A DNA stretch of 64,000 bases from Hoeflea sp038900095 (lineage in GTDB: Bacteria; Pseudomonadota; Alphaproteobacteria; Rhizobiales; Rhizobiaceae), in the NCBI RefSeq assembly GCF_038900095.1, contig NZ_JBBMQQ010000005.1:186001-250000 (forward strand). Reading direction: 5' to 3'. The notes below the pieces were generated by a model. The model was given only the letters and a program-made list of their open reading frames with translations. It ran no database searches and was not told where the DNA came from. The position numbers and the translations under genes are program-made. This document shows positions 41,227 through 50,371 of this stretch, piece by piece. The stretch's first letter is position 1. Each line of letters opens with the position of its first letter.

Positions 41227-43080
41227 ATGGACAAGCAAAAGCAGACACAGTTCAACTGGACCTTCTGGATCATCGCAGCGCTGCTGTGGATGGGCCTGCA
41301 GGTCTGGATTGGGGCGCGCAGTGTCGAAACCCTGCAATACAGCGAGTTTCTGACCCATCTCGACAATGGCGATATTGCGGAACTGACCGTAACCGAGACG
41401 ATGGTTCAGGGACGCTTCAAGCAAGCCATCGACGGCAAGCAGTATTTCGTGGCCCATCGTGTCGATCCTGACCTGGCCAACACGCTGGAGGAGAAGAATG
41501 TCGTCTTCACCGGTGGCTCGGATCAGAACTGGCTGACAAACCTGATTTCCTGGGTGGCGCCCGTCCTGCTGTTCTTCGGGATCTGGATGCTTCTGATGCG
41601 CCGCATGTCCGGGGGTGGGCAGGGCTTGGGTGGCTTGGTGAACATCGGCAAGTCCAAGGCGAAAGTCTATCTGGAGAAGAAGACCGGCGTCACTTTCGAT
41701 GATGTCGCCGGCGTTGATGAAGCCAAGGGCGAGTTGCAGGAGATCGTTTCCTTCCTCAAGGACAAGGACAAGTACGGCCGCCTCGGCGCGCATATTCCCA
41801 AGGGGATACTCCTGGTCGGCCCGCCCGGCACCGGCAAGACGCTGCTCGCGCGTGCCGTCGCCGGCGAGGCGGGCGTGCCGTTCTTCTCGATTTCAGGCTC
41901 CGAATTTGTGGAGATGTTTGTGGGTGTCGGCGCGGCCCGTGTGCGCGATCTTTTCGAGCAGGCCCGCAAGGCTTCGCCATGCATCATCTTCATAGACGAA
42001 CTCGATGCCCTTGGTCGCGCCCGCTCGGGCATATCGGGCTATGGCGGCGGAGACGAAAAAGAACAGACCTTGAACCAGCTTCTGTCCGAACTTGATGGTT
42101 TCGATCCAAGAGTCGGCATCGTGCTGCTGGCCGCAACCAACCGTCCCGAGGTTCTCGACGCGGCATTGTTGCGGGCCGGCAGGTTTGACCGCCAGATTGT
42201 CGTTGACCGACCGGAGCGCAAGGGGCGCGCGGCCATTCTCAAGGTCCATGTGAAAGGCGTCAATCTTTCCGACGATGTCGATCTGGACCAGGTTGCGGCG
42301 ATCACCACCGGTTTTACCGGTGCCGACCTCGCCAACCTGGTCAACGAAGCCGCCATTGTTGCCACACGGCGTGACGGCGAAAAGGTGACCATGGCCGATT
42401 TTACCGCGGCGGTGGAACGCATTGTGGCCGGTGTCGAACGCAAATCCCGGGTGCTGGGTGACGCGGAGCGGGCGCGTGTCGCGCATCACGAGATGGGCCA
42501 TGCACTTGCCGCCGCCAATGTTGCTCATGCCGATCCGGTGCACAAGGTGTCGATCATTCCGCGCTCGATCGGGGCGCTGGGCTACACGATGCAGCGCCCC
42601 ACCGAAGACCGGTTCCTGATCACATTTTCCGAGTTGAAGGACCGCATGGTGGTCCTGATGGCGGGCCGTGCCGCCGAGGACCTGGTTTTCAAGGAGATCT
42701 CAACCGGCGCGTCCGATGATCTGGCCAAGGCTACGGATATCGCGCGGGAATGCGTCACCCGCTTCGGCATGACCTCCGCGGTCGGCCAGGCCGTTCTGGA
42801 GGACAAGCGCGGCCAGTATCTGGATCAGAATGCCTTCGGCATGGCGGCCAGGGACTACTCTGAAGAGACCGCACGCGAAGTTGATCTCGCCGTCCGCCAG
42901 TTGATGGAAGATGCCTATCAGCAGGCCAAGACGATTCTGACCGCCCATATGTCCGACCTGAAGGCCGGCGCCGCCTTGTTGCTGGAGAAGGAAACAGTCA
43001 CCCCTGAAGAATTTCCGCCGATATCCCGCGCAAACAACGCCAGAACCGAGCAGGGCGCCTCGGAGTCGTCTGCATCGTAA
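41227..43080 (+). CDS. ftsH: ATP-dependent zinc metalloprotease FtsH (accessory copy)
   Basis: A 617-residue membrane-anchored AAA+ protease. Two transmembrane helices flank a short periplasmic domain (about residues 15-33 and 103-122). Walker A is GPPGTGKT (198-205) and Walker B is IIFIDELDA. The second region of homology follows, and the zinc site is HEMGH (421-425) with a third ligand Asp near 497. It degrades membrane and regulatory proteins. The pairing with a CMD-like gene and the surrounding catabolic genes suggest this is an extra, stress-related copy rather than the essential chromosomal one, which usually follows tilS. ATG 41227 is preferred over GTG 41221. Confidence 0.95.
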   Translation: MDKQKQTQFNWTFWIIAALLWMGLQVWIGARSVETLQYSEFLTHLDNGDIAELTVTETMVQGRFKQAIDGKQYFVAHRVDPDLANTLEEKNVVFTGGSDQNWLTNLISWVAPVLLFFGIWMLLMRRMSGGGQGLGGLVNIGKSKAKVYLEKKTGVTFDDVAGVDEAKGELQEIVSFLKDKDKYGRLGAHIPKGILLVGPPGTGKTLLARAVAGEAGVPFFSISGSEFVEMFVGVGAARVRDLFEQARKASPCIIFIDELDALGRARSGISGYGGGDEKEQTLNQLLSELDGFDPRVGIVLLAATNRPEVLDAALLRAGRFDRQIVVDRPERKGRAAILKVHVKGVNLSDDVDLDQVAAITTGFTGADLANLVNEAAIVATRRDGEKVTMADFTAAVERIVAGVERKSRVLGDAERARVAHHEMGHALAAANVAHADPVHKVSIIPRSIGALGYTMQRPTEDRFLITFSELKDRMVVLMAGRAAEDLVFKEISTGASDDLAKATDIARECVTRFGMTSAVGQAVLEDKRGQYLDQNAFGMAARDYSEETAREVDLAVRQLMEDAYQQAKTILTAHMSDLKAGAALLLEKETVTPEEFPPISRANNARTEQGASESSAS

Positions 43081-43095
43081 AGACCGATGCAGACG
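43067..43095 (+). terminator. Hairpin spanning the ftsH stop codon
   Basis: Perfect 11-base arms CGTCTGCATCG / CGATGCAGACG with the loop TAAAGAC, which contains the stop codon TAA. No T run. Confidence 0.5.
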
Positions 43096-43650
43096 GCATG
43101 TAATCACGGACAGGGGTGCCCCTCCCGGGTTGGGTCCGCGCGTTGGAAACAGGCAGGATTTGGTGATCAGGGGGCATTGGCGCCCGTCGCGTCAGGCACT
43201 CTAATCGGGCTCCCCTGCCGAATCTCACAGTAGCAGTTTAGCCAAACCTGGTGATCGTGAACCCGGCCGGCGCAGCGGAATGGCGTCCGGGACGAAGCGC
43301 GCGGTTCTGCCTGCCTCGCTCAAGCTGGAACCGTCTGACAGCCTCCTTGCAAAAAGCACATTGCCGAACCCGCGGCTGCAAGCCGGTCGGCATTCATGCC
43401 CCTCCCTCCCTGCCCATCCCGCCCTTTTATCCAGCGCGACCAGACCATCCAACGCACCACCATTCCCCTGACCGCCTCTGTTTGAGGCGTGCATTTTCCC
43501 AAACAGACCGGCTGCCCGATTCAAAGATCGAGGCTCTGTAAGAAGTCACGAGTCAGCAGGTCATTATACCAGTCGACATGATGATTATTGTGCCTGATGG
43601 TAAAGGCGAGTTTGGCTTTGTTCGAAAAGAATCCTTGGGAGGGGAGACAA
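43096..43650. other. Intergenic region, 555 bases, no gene seen
   Basis: Reading frames in this stretch have no family-like content. The last third is more AT-rich (around 43555-43600) and should contain the promoter of the sugar operon. A strong ribosome site GGGAGGGGAG is at the end. No repeats or tRNA noticed. Confidence 0.5.
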
Positions 43651-44889
43651 ATGAATTATGGAAAAATCGCAGCCGGATTGATTGCAAGCGCCGGCCTGGT
43701 TGCAGGCGCAGCACAGGCGGAAGACCTGACCGTCTGGACGCTCAACTATTCGTCAGAAGCGCAGGTCGCTGCCCTTGATGCCGCCGAGGCCAGGTTCGAG
43801 GAAACCCATCCGGGCGTGAATGTCGATATCGTCAAGCGCGGCACCGACGAGCACAAGACCGCGCTGCGCGTCGTAGCCGGGTCTGACACCGGACCGGATG
43901 TCTATTTCATGTGGGCGGGTCTCGGACTTGGCGGCGAATACGTCAAAGCCGGGTTGAGCCGCGATCTGACCGATTATTATGCGAAATACGGCTGGAAGGA
44001 TCGCGTCTCCACGCCGTCGCTGGCCTTCGTCGAAGCCTTCGGCCCGGGCATGAACGGCGCACCCTACCGCTTCACCGGCGAGGCCATCTATTACAACAAG
44101 GGGCTCTACGAGAAGGCCGGCATCACCGAGGAGCCGAAGACCTATGACGAGCTTGTGGCAGCGGCCAAGAAACTGAAGGAAGCCGGCATTCCGGCCTTCA
44201 CCTTCGGCGGCACGGTCAACTGGCATGTCATGCGGCTGATGGACGTCCTGCTGGAAACCACCTGCGGCGTCGAAACACATGACGCGTTGACCGGCATGGA
44301 AGTAGACTGGAGCACCACACCCTGCGCCGCCGATGCGTTCAAGGAGCTGAAAATGTGGTCCACGGACTACATTCTGGCGCCGTTCATGGGCATCGACAAC
44401 CGGCAGTCAACCAACCTGTTTCTTACCAACCGGGCAGCCATGATGCTCGAAGGCGACTGGCAGGTGAACGTCATCAAGGAAGGCGCAAAACTCGAAGACT
44501 TTGCTGTCTATCCGTTCCCCACCGGCACCGACCGTCTCTATGGTTTCGCCGAATATCTCTATATCTCGACCAAGTCGAAGAACCCTGACTTGGCTGCCGA
44601 ATTCCTCGACATGTTTAGCTCGACCGAGTTCCAGGACCAGATCAAGGGCGCCTTCGGTGCGCTGTCGGTCAACAAGTCGGTGGAACTCGGCGACGATGTG
44701 CCGGAGCTGTACAAGACGTGGAAGGATATCTTCGCCAACGCCAAGGGCACCTTCGTCAATGGCGACCAGGCGTTCCCGCTCGATGTGACCACCGAGTACT
44801 TCCGCATCATCAACGAAGTCGCGTCCGGCAACATGGAGCCGCAGGCAGCTGCAGATGCCATGCAGGCGTTCATCAGCAAGCGCTCGTGA
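43651..44889 (+). CDS. Sugar-binding periplasmic protein of CUT1 ABC importer
   Basis: A 412-residue family 1 solute-binding protein. The ATG at 43651 is preceded by GGGAGGGGAG. A signal peptide follows (MNYGKIAAGLIASAGLVAG, cleavage near AQA-ED, residue 23). The mature part begins LTVWTLNYSSEAQVAALDAAE, and GEAIYYNKGLYEKAGI near residue 145 is a classical CUT1 binding-protein segment. It binds an oligosaccharide or glycoside for the permease pair downstream. A hairpin follows the gene, typical for the most highly expressed component. The ligand is not defined by sequence; the cytoplasmic glycoside hydrolase in the operon suggests a di- or oligosaccharide. Confidence 0.93.
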   Translation: MNYGKIAAGLIASAGLVAGAAQAEDLTVWTLNYSSEAQVAALDAAEARFEETHPGVNVDIVKRGTDEHKTALRVVAGSDTGPDVYFMWAGLGLGGEYVKAGLSRDLTDYYAKYGWKDRVSTPSLAFVEAFGPGMNGAPYRFTGEAIYYNKGLYEKAGITEEPKTYDELVAAAKKLKEAGIPAFTFGGTVNWHVMRLMDVLLETTCGVETHDALTGMEVDWSTTPCAADAFKELKMWSTDYILAPFMGIDNRQSTNLFLTNRAAMMLEGDWQVNVIKEGAKLEDFAVYPFPTGTDRLYGFAEYLYISTKSKNPDLAAEFLDMFSSTEFQDQIKGAFGALSVNKSVELGDDVPELYKTWKDIFANAKGTFVNGDQAFPLDVTTEYFRIINEVASGNMEPQAAADAMQAFISKRS

Positions 44890-44902
44890 TTGCGTAATCG
44901 AA

Positions 44903-44926
44903 GCCCGCGGCAGTGATGCTGCGGGC
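44903..44926 (+). terminator. Intercistronic hairpin after the binding-protein gene
   Basis: Ten-base stem GCCCGCGGCA / TGCTGCGGGC with one G-T pair and GTGA loop, followed by CCCTTTT. Probably partial termination or message protection. Confidence 0.6.
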
Positions 44927-44982
44927 CCTTTTCGGGGGCAGCTTGCGCATGGCGCAGGCGCCCCGGGCTGCGGGCTGACATC

Positions 44983-45882
44983 ATGTTCAATTCTGCCAAT
45001 CTGCATTCTCCGCGTACCCAGGCGCTGCTCCTGCTCGCGCCCGCGCTGGGGGCCTACACGATCTTCGCGGTCTGGCCGATGATCGAGGTGGTGATCCTGA
45101 GTTTCCAGCGATGGAACGGTCTGACCGCTGATCGCGCCTGGGCCGGGCTGGACAATTACCGGTACATATTCACCGACGACCCGGTCTACTGGGTCGCCTT
45201 CAACAACACCCTGATCTGGACGGTCATGTCGGTGATCTTCCCGCCCATGGTCGGGTTGCTGCTGGCACTGGGTCTGAACGAGAAACTGTTCGCCCGCGGC
45301 ACAATGCGCGCCATCTACTATCTGCCCGTCATCATTGCCCCGATCGCCGTCGCGACGATGTGGCGCTGGATGTACGATCCGTTCTTCGGGCTCTTCAACC
45401 AGGTGATGACCGATTTCGGCCTGCAGTCACTGATTCAGGACTGGCTCGGCGACCGAGATGTCGCGCTCTATTCGATGTTCGTGGCCTTCACATGGCAAAA
45501 TGTCGGTTTCTCCATGGTGCTGTTCCTGGCAGGGTTGCAGAGTGTCGACCGGTCGCTGGTCGAGGCCGCGCGCATCGACGGTGCCAGCCGCTGGCAGGTG
45601 TTCCGCCATGTCACCCTGCCGGCGTTGCAGGTGACGATGACGATCGTGATCGTGCTGTCGACGATCTCGTCGCTGAAGGCTTTCGACATTGTCTACGGCA
45701 TGACCGGTGGCGGTCCGGCGCAGTCGACACAAATGCTGGCGATGTGGGCCTTCACCCAGTCGATGCAGATCTTCGATTTCGGCCGCGGCTCGGCGATATC
45801 GGTGACGTTGCTGCTGATCACGCTCGCCGTGGTCGTCCCCTACCTGCGCTGGTCGCAGAAGCGCGAGGAGGCCGCCCGGTGA
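44983..45882 (+). CDS. Sugar ABC transporter permease (MalF/UgpA type)
   Basis: A 299-residue six-helix permease. The EAA loop is EAARIDGASRWQVFRHVTLP (about residues 197-216), and GGGPAQSTQMLAMW is the typical periplasmic-loop segment of this subfamily. It pairs with the following permease. The start ATG 44983 lies 93 bases after the binding-protein stop. The final codons contain GAGGAGG, which serves as ribosome site for the next gene. Confidence 0.93.
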   Translation: MFNSANLHSPRTQALLLLAPALGAYTIFAVWPMIEVVILSFQRWNGLTADRAWAGLDNYRYIFTDDPVYWVAFNNTLIWTVMSVIFPPMVGLLLALGLNEKLFARGTMRAIYYLPVIIAPIAVATMWRWMYDPFFGLFNQVMTDFGLQSLIQDWLGDRDVALYSMFVAFTWQNVGFSMVLFLAGLQSVDRSLVEAARIDGASRWQVFRHVTLPALQVTMTIVIVLSTISSLKAFDIVYGMTGGGPAQSTQMLAMWAFTQSMQIFDFGRGSAISVTLLLITLAVVVPYLRWSQKREEAAR

Positions 45883-46751
45883 CAACAGTGTCGATGGTCC
45901 AGCTTGAAGAAGAAATCGTTCGCCCGCGCCGCGATCCCTTGCTGATCGCGCTTTGGGTGGCGCTGTTTGCCGTCGCTCTGATCTGGATCGCGCCCTTTGT
46001 CTTCATCTCCTTCACGGCTCTGAAGACCGGCAACGAGATCATGACAACCAACGCCTTCGCGCCGCCACGCGTCGTCGCCTGGGACAACTTTTCCGGAGCC
46101 TGGGTCAAGGGCAATTTCTCGACCACCTTCTTCAACAGCGTCATCATCACCGTGATCAAGGTGCCGTTGGGGCTGATGTTCTCGGCCATGGCTGCCTACG
46201 CGCTGGCGCGCATCAGGCTGCGCTGGAACAAGCTGCTTCTGGTCTTCGTCCTTTTTGGCGCTATGATCCCGTTCCAGGTCATGCTGGCGCCGCTGTTCAC
46301 GCTGGTGAATTCGCTCGGCCTGATCGACACCTATATCGGCATCATCCTGCCTTACCTGGCCTTTGGCGTTCCCTATCAGGTCTTCATCCTGCACGGCTTC
46401 TTCAAGGCGGTGCCGAAGGAGTTGAGCGAGGCCGCGCTGATCGACGGCGCCTCGCATTTCACCACGTTCCGGCGGATTTTCCTGCCGATTTCCCTGCCTG
46501 TTCTGGCGGCGTTGCTGATCCTCGATTTCGTCGCCACCTGGAACGAGTTCGCCATGGCGCTGGTGCTGCTGCAGGACAAGAACATGTGGACCCTGCCGCT
46601 GGGACTGATGTCGTTCCAGGGGCAGTTTTCCAACAATTACGGGCAGTTGAACGCGGCGATCGTGATGACGGTCCTGCCCGCCGTGATCGTTTACCTGATC
46701 TTCCAGCGTTACTTCGTCTCGGGTCTTACGTCCGGGGCGGTCAAGGGCTGA
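45879..46751 (+). CDS. Sugar ABC transporter permease (MalG/UgpE type)
   Basis: A 290-residue permease. I set the start at GTG 45879, which overlaps the upstream stop (GTGA) and has GAGGAGG in front; the frame is open much further upstream, but that part is the shadow of the other permease gene. Six helices, EAA loop EAALIDGASHFTTFRRIFLP (about residues 183-202) and the family ending FVSGLTSGAVKG. It forms the inner-membrane channel together with the previous gene product. Confidence 0.93.
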   Translation: MTTVSMVQLEEEIVRPRRDPLLIALWVALFAVALIWIAPFVFISFTALKTGNEIMTTNAFAPPRVVAWDNFSGAWVKGNFSTTFFNSVIITVIKVPLGLMFSAMAAYALARIRLRWNKLLLVFVLFGAMIPFQVMLAPLFTLVNSLGLIDTYIGIILPYLAFGVPYQVFILHGFFKAVPKELSEAALIDGASHFTTFRRIFLPISLPVLAALLILDFVATWNEFAMALVLLQDKNMWTLPLGLMSFQGQFSNNYGQLNAAIVMTVLPAVIVYLIFQRYFVSGLTSGAVKG

Positions 46752-46788
46752 TCGACCATTCACAACCATGCAGAAAGAAAGCCATATC

Positions 46789-48318
46789 ATGACCAATCCA
46801 ACCATTCCGCTCTGGGACATTTTCGAGTTTTCCGCCCAAGGGCCTTCGAATGGCAATCCCTTTGTCGATGTTGCCTTTGAGGCCGAATTCCGCTTCGGCA
46901 ACCGCCGGGTCAAGGTTCCGGGTTTCTACGATGGCGAGGGCACCTACCGTCTCCGCTTCAGCCCCGACACCGAGGGAGAATGGCGTTTCCGGACCGCGTC
47001 GAACGTCAGCGAGCTCGACGGGCTCGAAGGCGGTCTGACCGCCGCACCGGCCCGATCCGGCGTTCACGGCCCGGTGCGGGTGCGCAACCAGTTCCATTTC
47101 GCCTATGCCGATGGCACTGCCTACAAGCCTTTCGGCACCACCTGCTACGCCTGGACGCATCAGCCGATAGCGATGCAGGACGAGACGCTGGAAACGATGG
47201 CGAAGTCGGGCTTCAACAAGATCCGCATGGGCGTGTTTCCCAAACACTATCCCTACAACACCAATCCTGCGCTGCATCCGGTCTACGAGAAAACCGGGGA
47301 TGGCGAAGCCGACATGGATTTCGATCGTCCCAATCCGGAAGCCTTCCGCCATTTCGAAACCCAGATCGGCAAGCTGGCCGAGATGGGCATCGAGGCGGAC
47401 ATCATCCTGTTTCACCCCTATGACCGCTGGGGCTATGCCGACATGACGCCGGAGCAGGATTGCCGGTTCCTGAAATATCTTGCCGCCCGGATCTCGGCCT
47501 ATCGCAATGTCTGGTGGTCGCTGGCCAATGAGTATGACTTCCTGATGGACACCAAGCCGATGGAGCTGTGGCACAAGTTCTGCCATGTGCTGGAAGAGAA
47601 CGATCACCTCCAGCACCTGACGTCGATCCACAACGGCGACCCGGCCAAGAACTACAACCACCGTCTGCCATGGATCACCCATGTCTGCATCCAGCACTGG
47701 GACGTCAAGCAGACCCCGCTCTGGCGCGAGGCCTACGGCAAGCCGGTCATCAATGACGAGCCGGAATATGAGGGCGACCTTTATCAGAGCTGGGGCAGCA
47801 TCACCGCCGAGGAACTGGTGCACCGGTTCTGGATCACCACCATACGCGGCGGCTACGCCGGTCACGGCGAGACCTACAGCGATCCGGACGACCTGATCTG
47901 GTGGGCCAAGGGCGGCAAGCTGCACGGGGAATCCTGGAAGCGGCTCAAGTGGCTGCGTGAACTTCTGGACGAGGATGTCGAGCACGGGCTCACGCCGATT
48001 GGCACCTATTACGGTTATCCCTGGAGCCGGATTTCCGGCGGCATCGATGGCGTGAATGGTGTTCGCTACATCTATTTCGGCGAGCATCAGCCAATTCGCT
48101 GGTCGAGCGGTTTGCCGACCGACGGCGGTGAGTACGATGTCGACCTGATCGACACCTGGAACATGACAATCGAGCCTGCCAAGATTGTCGAGGCCCATGT
48201 CGTCCCCACCACCCGGCACGGCACGCTGATCCGCGGCGGCAAGGCTGACGCCGATTTCGCCGTTGAACTTCCGGGCCGGCCGCGGCTGGCGCTGCGCGTC
48301 CGTCCCCGGCAAAAGTAG
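46789..48318 (+). CDS. DUF5060/apiosidase-like glycoside hydrolase, cytoplasmic
   Basis: About 509 residues without signal peptide. The N-terminal beta-sandwich (DUF5060-like: FEAEFRFGNRRVKVPGFYDG) is followed by a TIM barrel beginning at FGTTCYAWTHQ near residue 115. Candidate catalytic acids are E248 in WWSLANEYDFL, which looks like the Asn-Glu acid/base pair of clan GH-A, and E324 in VINDEPEYEG. A C-terminal all-beta part ends the protein. It would hydrolyse an imported glycoside inside the cell. Start ATG 46789 is chosen over 46768; neither has a strong ribosome site. Specificity is unknown; relatives act on galactosides, rhamnosides or apiosides. Confidence 0.85.
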   Translation: MTNPTIPLWDIFEFSAQGPSNGNPFVDVAFEAEFRFGNRRVKVPGFYDGEGTYRLRFSPDTEGEWRFRTASNVSELDGLEGGLTAAPARSGVHGPVRVRNQFHFAYADGTAYKPFGTTCYAWTHQPIAMQDETLETMAKSGFNKIRMGVFPKHYPYNTNPALHPVYEKTGDGEADMDFDRPNPEAFRHFETQIGKLAEMGIEADIILFHPYDRWGYADMTPEQDCRFLKYLAARISAYRNVWWSLANEYDFLMDTKPMELWHKFCHVLEENDHLQHLTSIHNGDPAKNYNHRLPWITHVCIQHWDVKQTPLWREAYGKPVINDEPEYEGDLYQSWGSITAEELVHRFWITTIRGGYAGHGETYSDPDDLIWWAKGGKLHGESWKRLKWLRELLDEDVEHGLTPIGTYYGYPWSRISGGIDGVNGVRYIYFGEHQPIRWSSGLPTDGGEYDVDLIDTWNMTIEPAKIVEAHVVPTTRHGTLIRGGKADADFAVELPGRPRLALRVRPRQK

Positions 48319-48328
48319 GAACGCGGCC

Positions 48329-49396
48329 ATGGCGACGGTTGAAATTTCAGGTGGCCGCAAATCCTACGGTGCTCTCGAGGTCATCCATGGCGTCGACCTG
48401 GCCATCAGGGATGGCGAGTTCGTCATCCTTGTCGGCCCCTCGGGTTGCAGAAAATCAACGCTCCTGCGGATGATCGCCGGGCTTGAGGACATCAGCGGCG
48501 GCACGATTTCGATCGGGGGCAGGGTGGTCAACGCCCTGACCCCGAAAGAGCGCAACATCGCCATGGTGTTCCAGAACTACGCGCTCTATCCGCACATGAC
48601 TGTGGCGCAGAACCTCGGCTTCTCGCTGGAGATTTCCGGCATGTCCAAGCCGGATATCCGCACCAGGGTGGAAAGCACGGCGGAAATCCTGGGTCTCACG
48701 CCGCTGCTGGCCCGCAAGCCGTCACAATTGTCAGGTGGGCAGCGCCAGCGCGTCGCCATGGGCCGGGCCATCGTGCGCGATCCGGATGTGTTCCTGTTTG
48801 ACGAGCCGCTGTCCAATCTCGATGCAAATCTGCGGGTGCAAATGCGGGCTGAAATCAAGGCGCTGCACCAGCGGCTTGGCTCGACAATCGTCTATGTCAC
48901 CCACGACCAGATCGAGGCAATGACAATGGCGGACCGGATTGTCGTGCTGCGCAGCGGCGTGGTCGAGCAGGTGGGCACGCCGATGGATCTTTATGACAAT
49001 CCGGCGAACATGTTCGTCGCCGGCTTTCTGGGCTCTCCGGCGATGAACTTCATCACCGGCAAGCTGGCGGCAGATGGAAGTCCTGTCCTGACGCTCGACA
49101 ATGGCAGCGAAGTCAGGCTGCACACGTCTCCGCAAGGCCGTGGCGGCGAACCGGTGGTCCTGGGCATCAGGCCCCAGGACATTTCGGTCGATCCGGTGGG
49201 CGGCACGCCCGCAACCGTCAAGGTGATCGAACCGACGGGGGCCGACACCCATGTTCTGGCCGATCTGTCCGGTGCAAATTTCACCAGCGTGCTGCCGGCG
49301 CGTTTCGACAAGGCGGTTGGCGAAGAGGTCCGGCTGTCCTTCGCAACGCCCAATGTTCACTTCTTCGATCCTGTGAGCGAAGCCCGGATCCTGTGA
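48329..49396 (+). CDS. Sugar ABC transporter ATP-binding protein (UgpC/MalK family) with altered Walker A
   Basis: A 355-residue CUT1 ATPase with intact Q-loop (FQNYALYPHMTV), signature LSGGQRQRVAMGRA (about 132), Walker B FLFDEPLSNLD, H-loop YVTHDQIEAMTMA and a C-terminal TOBE domain. The Walker A reads GPSGCRKST: the Gly that normally precedes the catalytic Lys is Arg (R41, codon AGA at 48449-48451). One G to A change from a Gly codon would explain it. In other ATPases this glycine is nearly invariant, so nucleotide binding may be weakened or lost. The frame is otherwise intact. ATG 48329 chosen; it is 10 bases after the hydrolase stop. Confidence 0.92.
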   Translation: MATVEISGGRKSYGALEVIHGVDLAIRDGEFVILVGPSGCRKSTLLRMIAGLEDISGGTISIGGRVVNALTPKERNIAMVFQNYALYPHMTVAQNLGFSLEISGMSKPDIRTRVESTAEILGLTPLLARKPSQLSGGQRQRVAMGRAIVRDPDVFLFDEPLSNLDANLRVQMRAEIKALHQRLGSTIVYVTHDQIEAMTMADRIVVLRSGVVEQVGTPMDLYDNPANMFVAGFLGSPAMNFITGKLAADGSPVLTLDNGSEVRLHTSPQGRGGEPVVLGIRPQDISVDPVGGTPATVKVIEPTGADTHVLADLSGANFTSVLPARFDKAVGEEVRLSFATPNVHFFDPVSEARIL

Positions 49397-49401
49397 AGCC
49401 T

Positions 49402-49437
49402 GACACAAGCCAGATACAAGCGAGATACAAGCGAGAC
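49402..49437 (+). repeat. Three tandem 11-base repeats before the aldo/keto reductase gene
   Basis: GACACAAGCCA, GATACAAGCGA, GATACAAGCGA, then GAC. The last two copies are identical and the first differs at two bases. The array fills the short gap between the ATPase stop and the next start codon. Confidence 0.85.
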
Positions 49438-49441
49438 TGTG

Positions 49442-50371
49442 ATGAGCAACGATACAGACGCGGTTGCGCGCGTTCGACTGCACAAGGATGGACCGGAGAT
49501 TTCCGGCGTGGTCTGGGGATCGATGCGGATGCAGTCGCAGTTCGCGACCTCAACCGAACTGGCCGGGCATCTCGACTTGCTTCGCGGGCGTGGTGTGACA
49601 ACGCTCGATACGGCAAGCGTCTATGGCCATCCCGATCCGTTCTCGCTCGAGGAAGCCCTCGGCGAGGCGCTTGCAAAGGCCGGGCGCAACAAGTTCGAGA
49701 TCGTGACCAAATGCGGGATCCAGCGAATTTCCAGGTTGCGGCCTGAAAACCGGGTGCGCCATTTCGATTTCAGCGCCAGAGAGATCAGGCGCTCGACCGA
49801 GCGTTCGCTCACCAAGCTCGGCATCGACGTGATTGACCTGATGCTGCTGCATCGCCCGGACTATCTGATGGACCCCGACGAGACCGCCGGTGCCCTCGAC
49901 GATCTGGTGTCCGAGGGCAAGATCCGCCATGTCGGCGTTTCCAATTTGTCGGTCTCTCGCGTCGAGTTGGTCGCATCGCGCTTGAAGGCGCCGGTGGTGA
50001 CCAACCAGATCGAGTTCTCGCCTCTGCATCTGTCCCCGGTTTCAGACGGCACATTGGATCACGCCATCCGGGAAGGCTATCGCCCGATGATCTGGTCACC
50101 GGTCGGCGGCGGCCGGTTGTTCAAGGGCGAGGACGAGCAGACCGTGGGGCTTCGCACCCTGCTCGCCGGGATAGCTGCCGATTACGGTCTCCCCAGTGCG
50201 GCGGAAGCCGCAATTGCCTTTATCGCGCGCCACCCCGCAGGTGGTGTGCCGATCGTGGGGTCAGGCAAGCGGGACCGCATCGAAGGCGCTATCAAGGCGG
50301 CAAACACCGTGCTTGATCGTCAGGATTGGTACGACATCGTCGCCAGGACCAATCCCTCGCTGTTCCTGTAG
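49442..50371 (+). CDS. Aldo/keto reductase
   Basis: A 309-residue AKR TIM barrel. The catalytic tetrad is visible: Asp in TLDTASVYG, Tyr in the same motif, Lys in IVTKCG (about residue 80) and His in LMLLHRPDYL (about 138). PIVGSGKRDRIEGA near the end binds the NADPH phosphate. It would reduce the sugar or aldehyde released by the glycoside hydrolase, or oxidise it in reverse. It is the last gene of the importer operon, 45 bases after the ATPase gene across the 11-base repeats. Start ATG 49442; GTG 49439 is one codon earlier. Confidence 0.92.
   Translation: MSNDTDAVARVRLHKDGPEISGVVWGSMRMQSQFATSTELAGHLDLLRGRGVTTLDTASVYGHPDPFSLEEALGEALAKAGRNKFEIVTKCGIQRISRLRPENRVRHFDFSAREIRRSTERSLTKLGIDVIDLMLLHRPDYLMDPDETAGALDDLVSEGKIRHVGVSNLSVSRVELVASRLKAPVVTNQIEFSPLHLSPVSDGTLDHAIREGYRPMIWSPVGGGRLFKGEDEQTVGLRTLLAGIAADYGLPSAAEAAIAFIARHPAGGVPIVGSGKRDRIEGAIKAANTVLDRQDWYDIVARTNPSLFL

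Noticed and set aside
43225..43541. Small open frames on both strands between ftsH and the sugar-binding gene
   Set aside because: Low-complexity Arg/Pro/Ala-rich products without ribosome sites; typical of GC-rich intergenic DNA.
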